Below the pieces are notes generated by a model. That model searched no databases. It saw only the letters and a list, made by a program, of their open reading frames with translations, and was not told the DNA's origin. The translations under genes were made by a program, and so were the position numbers. Shown in pieces: positions 14,650-15,131 of a stretch of 15,131 nt of DNA. Origin of the DNA: CAZPMO01 sp964587515 (GTDB lineage: Bacteria > Pseudomonadota > Alphaproteobacteria > MPNO01); NCBI GenBank assembly GCA_964587515.1, contig CAZPMO010000122.1, forward strand, positions 1-15,131. Direction: 5' to 3'. Positions within the stretch are counted from its first letter, which is position 1, and the number at the start of each line of letters is the position of its first letter.

Positions 14650-15131
14650 GCGAAGCCGACGGCAAATATCGCAAAGTCGCCTATTACCCGGGCTGCGCGC
14701 TGGAAGGCTCGGGCCACTCCTACAACCGCTCGACCAAGGCGCTCGGCAAGGCGCTCGGGCTCGACCTGGTCGAGGTCGAGAACTGGAACTGCTGCGGCGC
14801 GATGGAGGTCAAGAACATCGATCCCAAGCTGCAGACCTATCTGTCGGCGCGGGTGATGAGCATCGCCGCCTCCGAGATGGGGTTCGATACGGTGATGGCG
14901 CCGTGCAACGGCTGCTACCACAATCTCAAAAAAGCCGAATACGACCTTGCCAACGATCCGGCCAGCGTCGAGGTGGTTGAGCAACTGTCCGACAAGGCGG
15001 GTCACGGGACCTACAAGGCCGGCGACATCGAAACCATCCATGCGCTCGACTGGATCCGCGAAACGATCGGCGAGGACGGCATACGCGAGCGCGTCAAGAA
15101 CACGCTCAACGGCTTGAAGATCGCCAATTAT
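14646..15131 (+). CDS. shdrB2: sHdr subunit B2 (CCG-domain protein, 3' end beyond window)
   Basis: The first 162 residues are visible from a GTG that overlaps the shdrC2 stop (GTGA); the frame is open at the window edge. One complete CCG motif of the all-cysteine (C-type) form is visible: Cys17 in YYPGCALEGSG, CCG at 49-51 in NWNCCGAMEV, and CNGC at 87-90 in MAPCNGCYHN. The second CCG domain of HdrB should lie beyond the edge. With shdrB1 (D-type variant) it gives the two different B subunits typical of sulfur-oxidising Hdr-like complexes. Confidence 0.9.
   Translation, partial: MSEADGKYRKVAYYPGCALEGSGHSYNRSTKALGKALGLDLVEVENWNCCGAMEVKNIDPKLQTYLSARVMSIAASEMGFDTVMAPCNGCYHNLKKAEYDLANDPASVEVVEQLSDKAGHGTYKAGDIETIHALDWIRETIGEDGIRERVKNTLNGLKIANY

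Overview
The window is about 15 kb of GC-rich DNA (AT-rich only in the short intergenic gaps). All convincing genes lie on the plus strand and are tightly packed. Codon use, gene content and order point to a sulfur-oxidising proteobacterium, most likely an alphaproteobacterium. A 41-base run of N inside one gene suggests a scaffolded draft or metagenome assembly. No rRNA, tRNA, CRISPR array, transposase or phage gene was seen.

Layout. (1) 1-279: C-terminal end of a GlcG/HbpS-type protein. (2) 301-2107: soxC and soxD, a periplasmic sulfane dehydrogenase pair. (3) 2182-4100: a luciferase-like flavin monooxygenase and an AurF-like diiron oxygenase, translationally coupled and not part of the usual sulfur-oxidation set. 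(4) 4166-9323: lipS1-lipT-lipS2-sLpl(AB) plus a degenerate glutamine amidotransferase-like protein, i.e. the dedicated lipoate-assembly module. (5) 9467-15131 (edge): dsrE-shdrC1-B1-A-hyp-C2-B2, the sulfur-oxidising heterodisulfide reductase-like (sHdr) core, with shdrB2 cut by the window edge.

How they work together (family knowledge plus inference). Sox proteins load sulfane sulfur on SoxYZ in the periplasm, and SoxCD oxidises it there. In the cytoplasm, sulfane sulfur is passed through DsrE/TusA-type carriers to the sHdr complex, which works with a lipoylated carrier protein, LbpA. The Lip genes make the lipoyl group on LbpA. Neither lbpA nor tusA is in the window.

The most interesting points are: the flavin/diiron oxygenase pair wedged between soxCD and the lipoate genes; a conserved-position amidotransferase-like protein that has lost both its catalytic Cys and its Glu; soxCD and shdr side by side, although organisms with sHdr typically lack SoxCD; and a matching 22-bp interrupted palindrome ahead of both lipS1 and dsrE that could be a shared operator.
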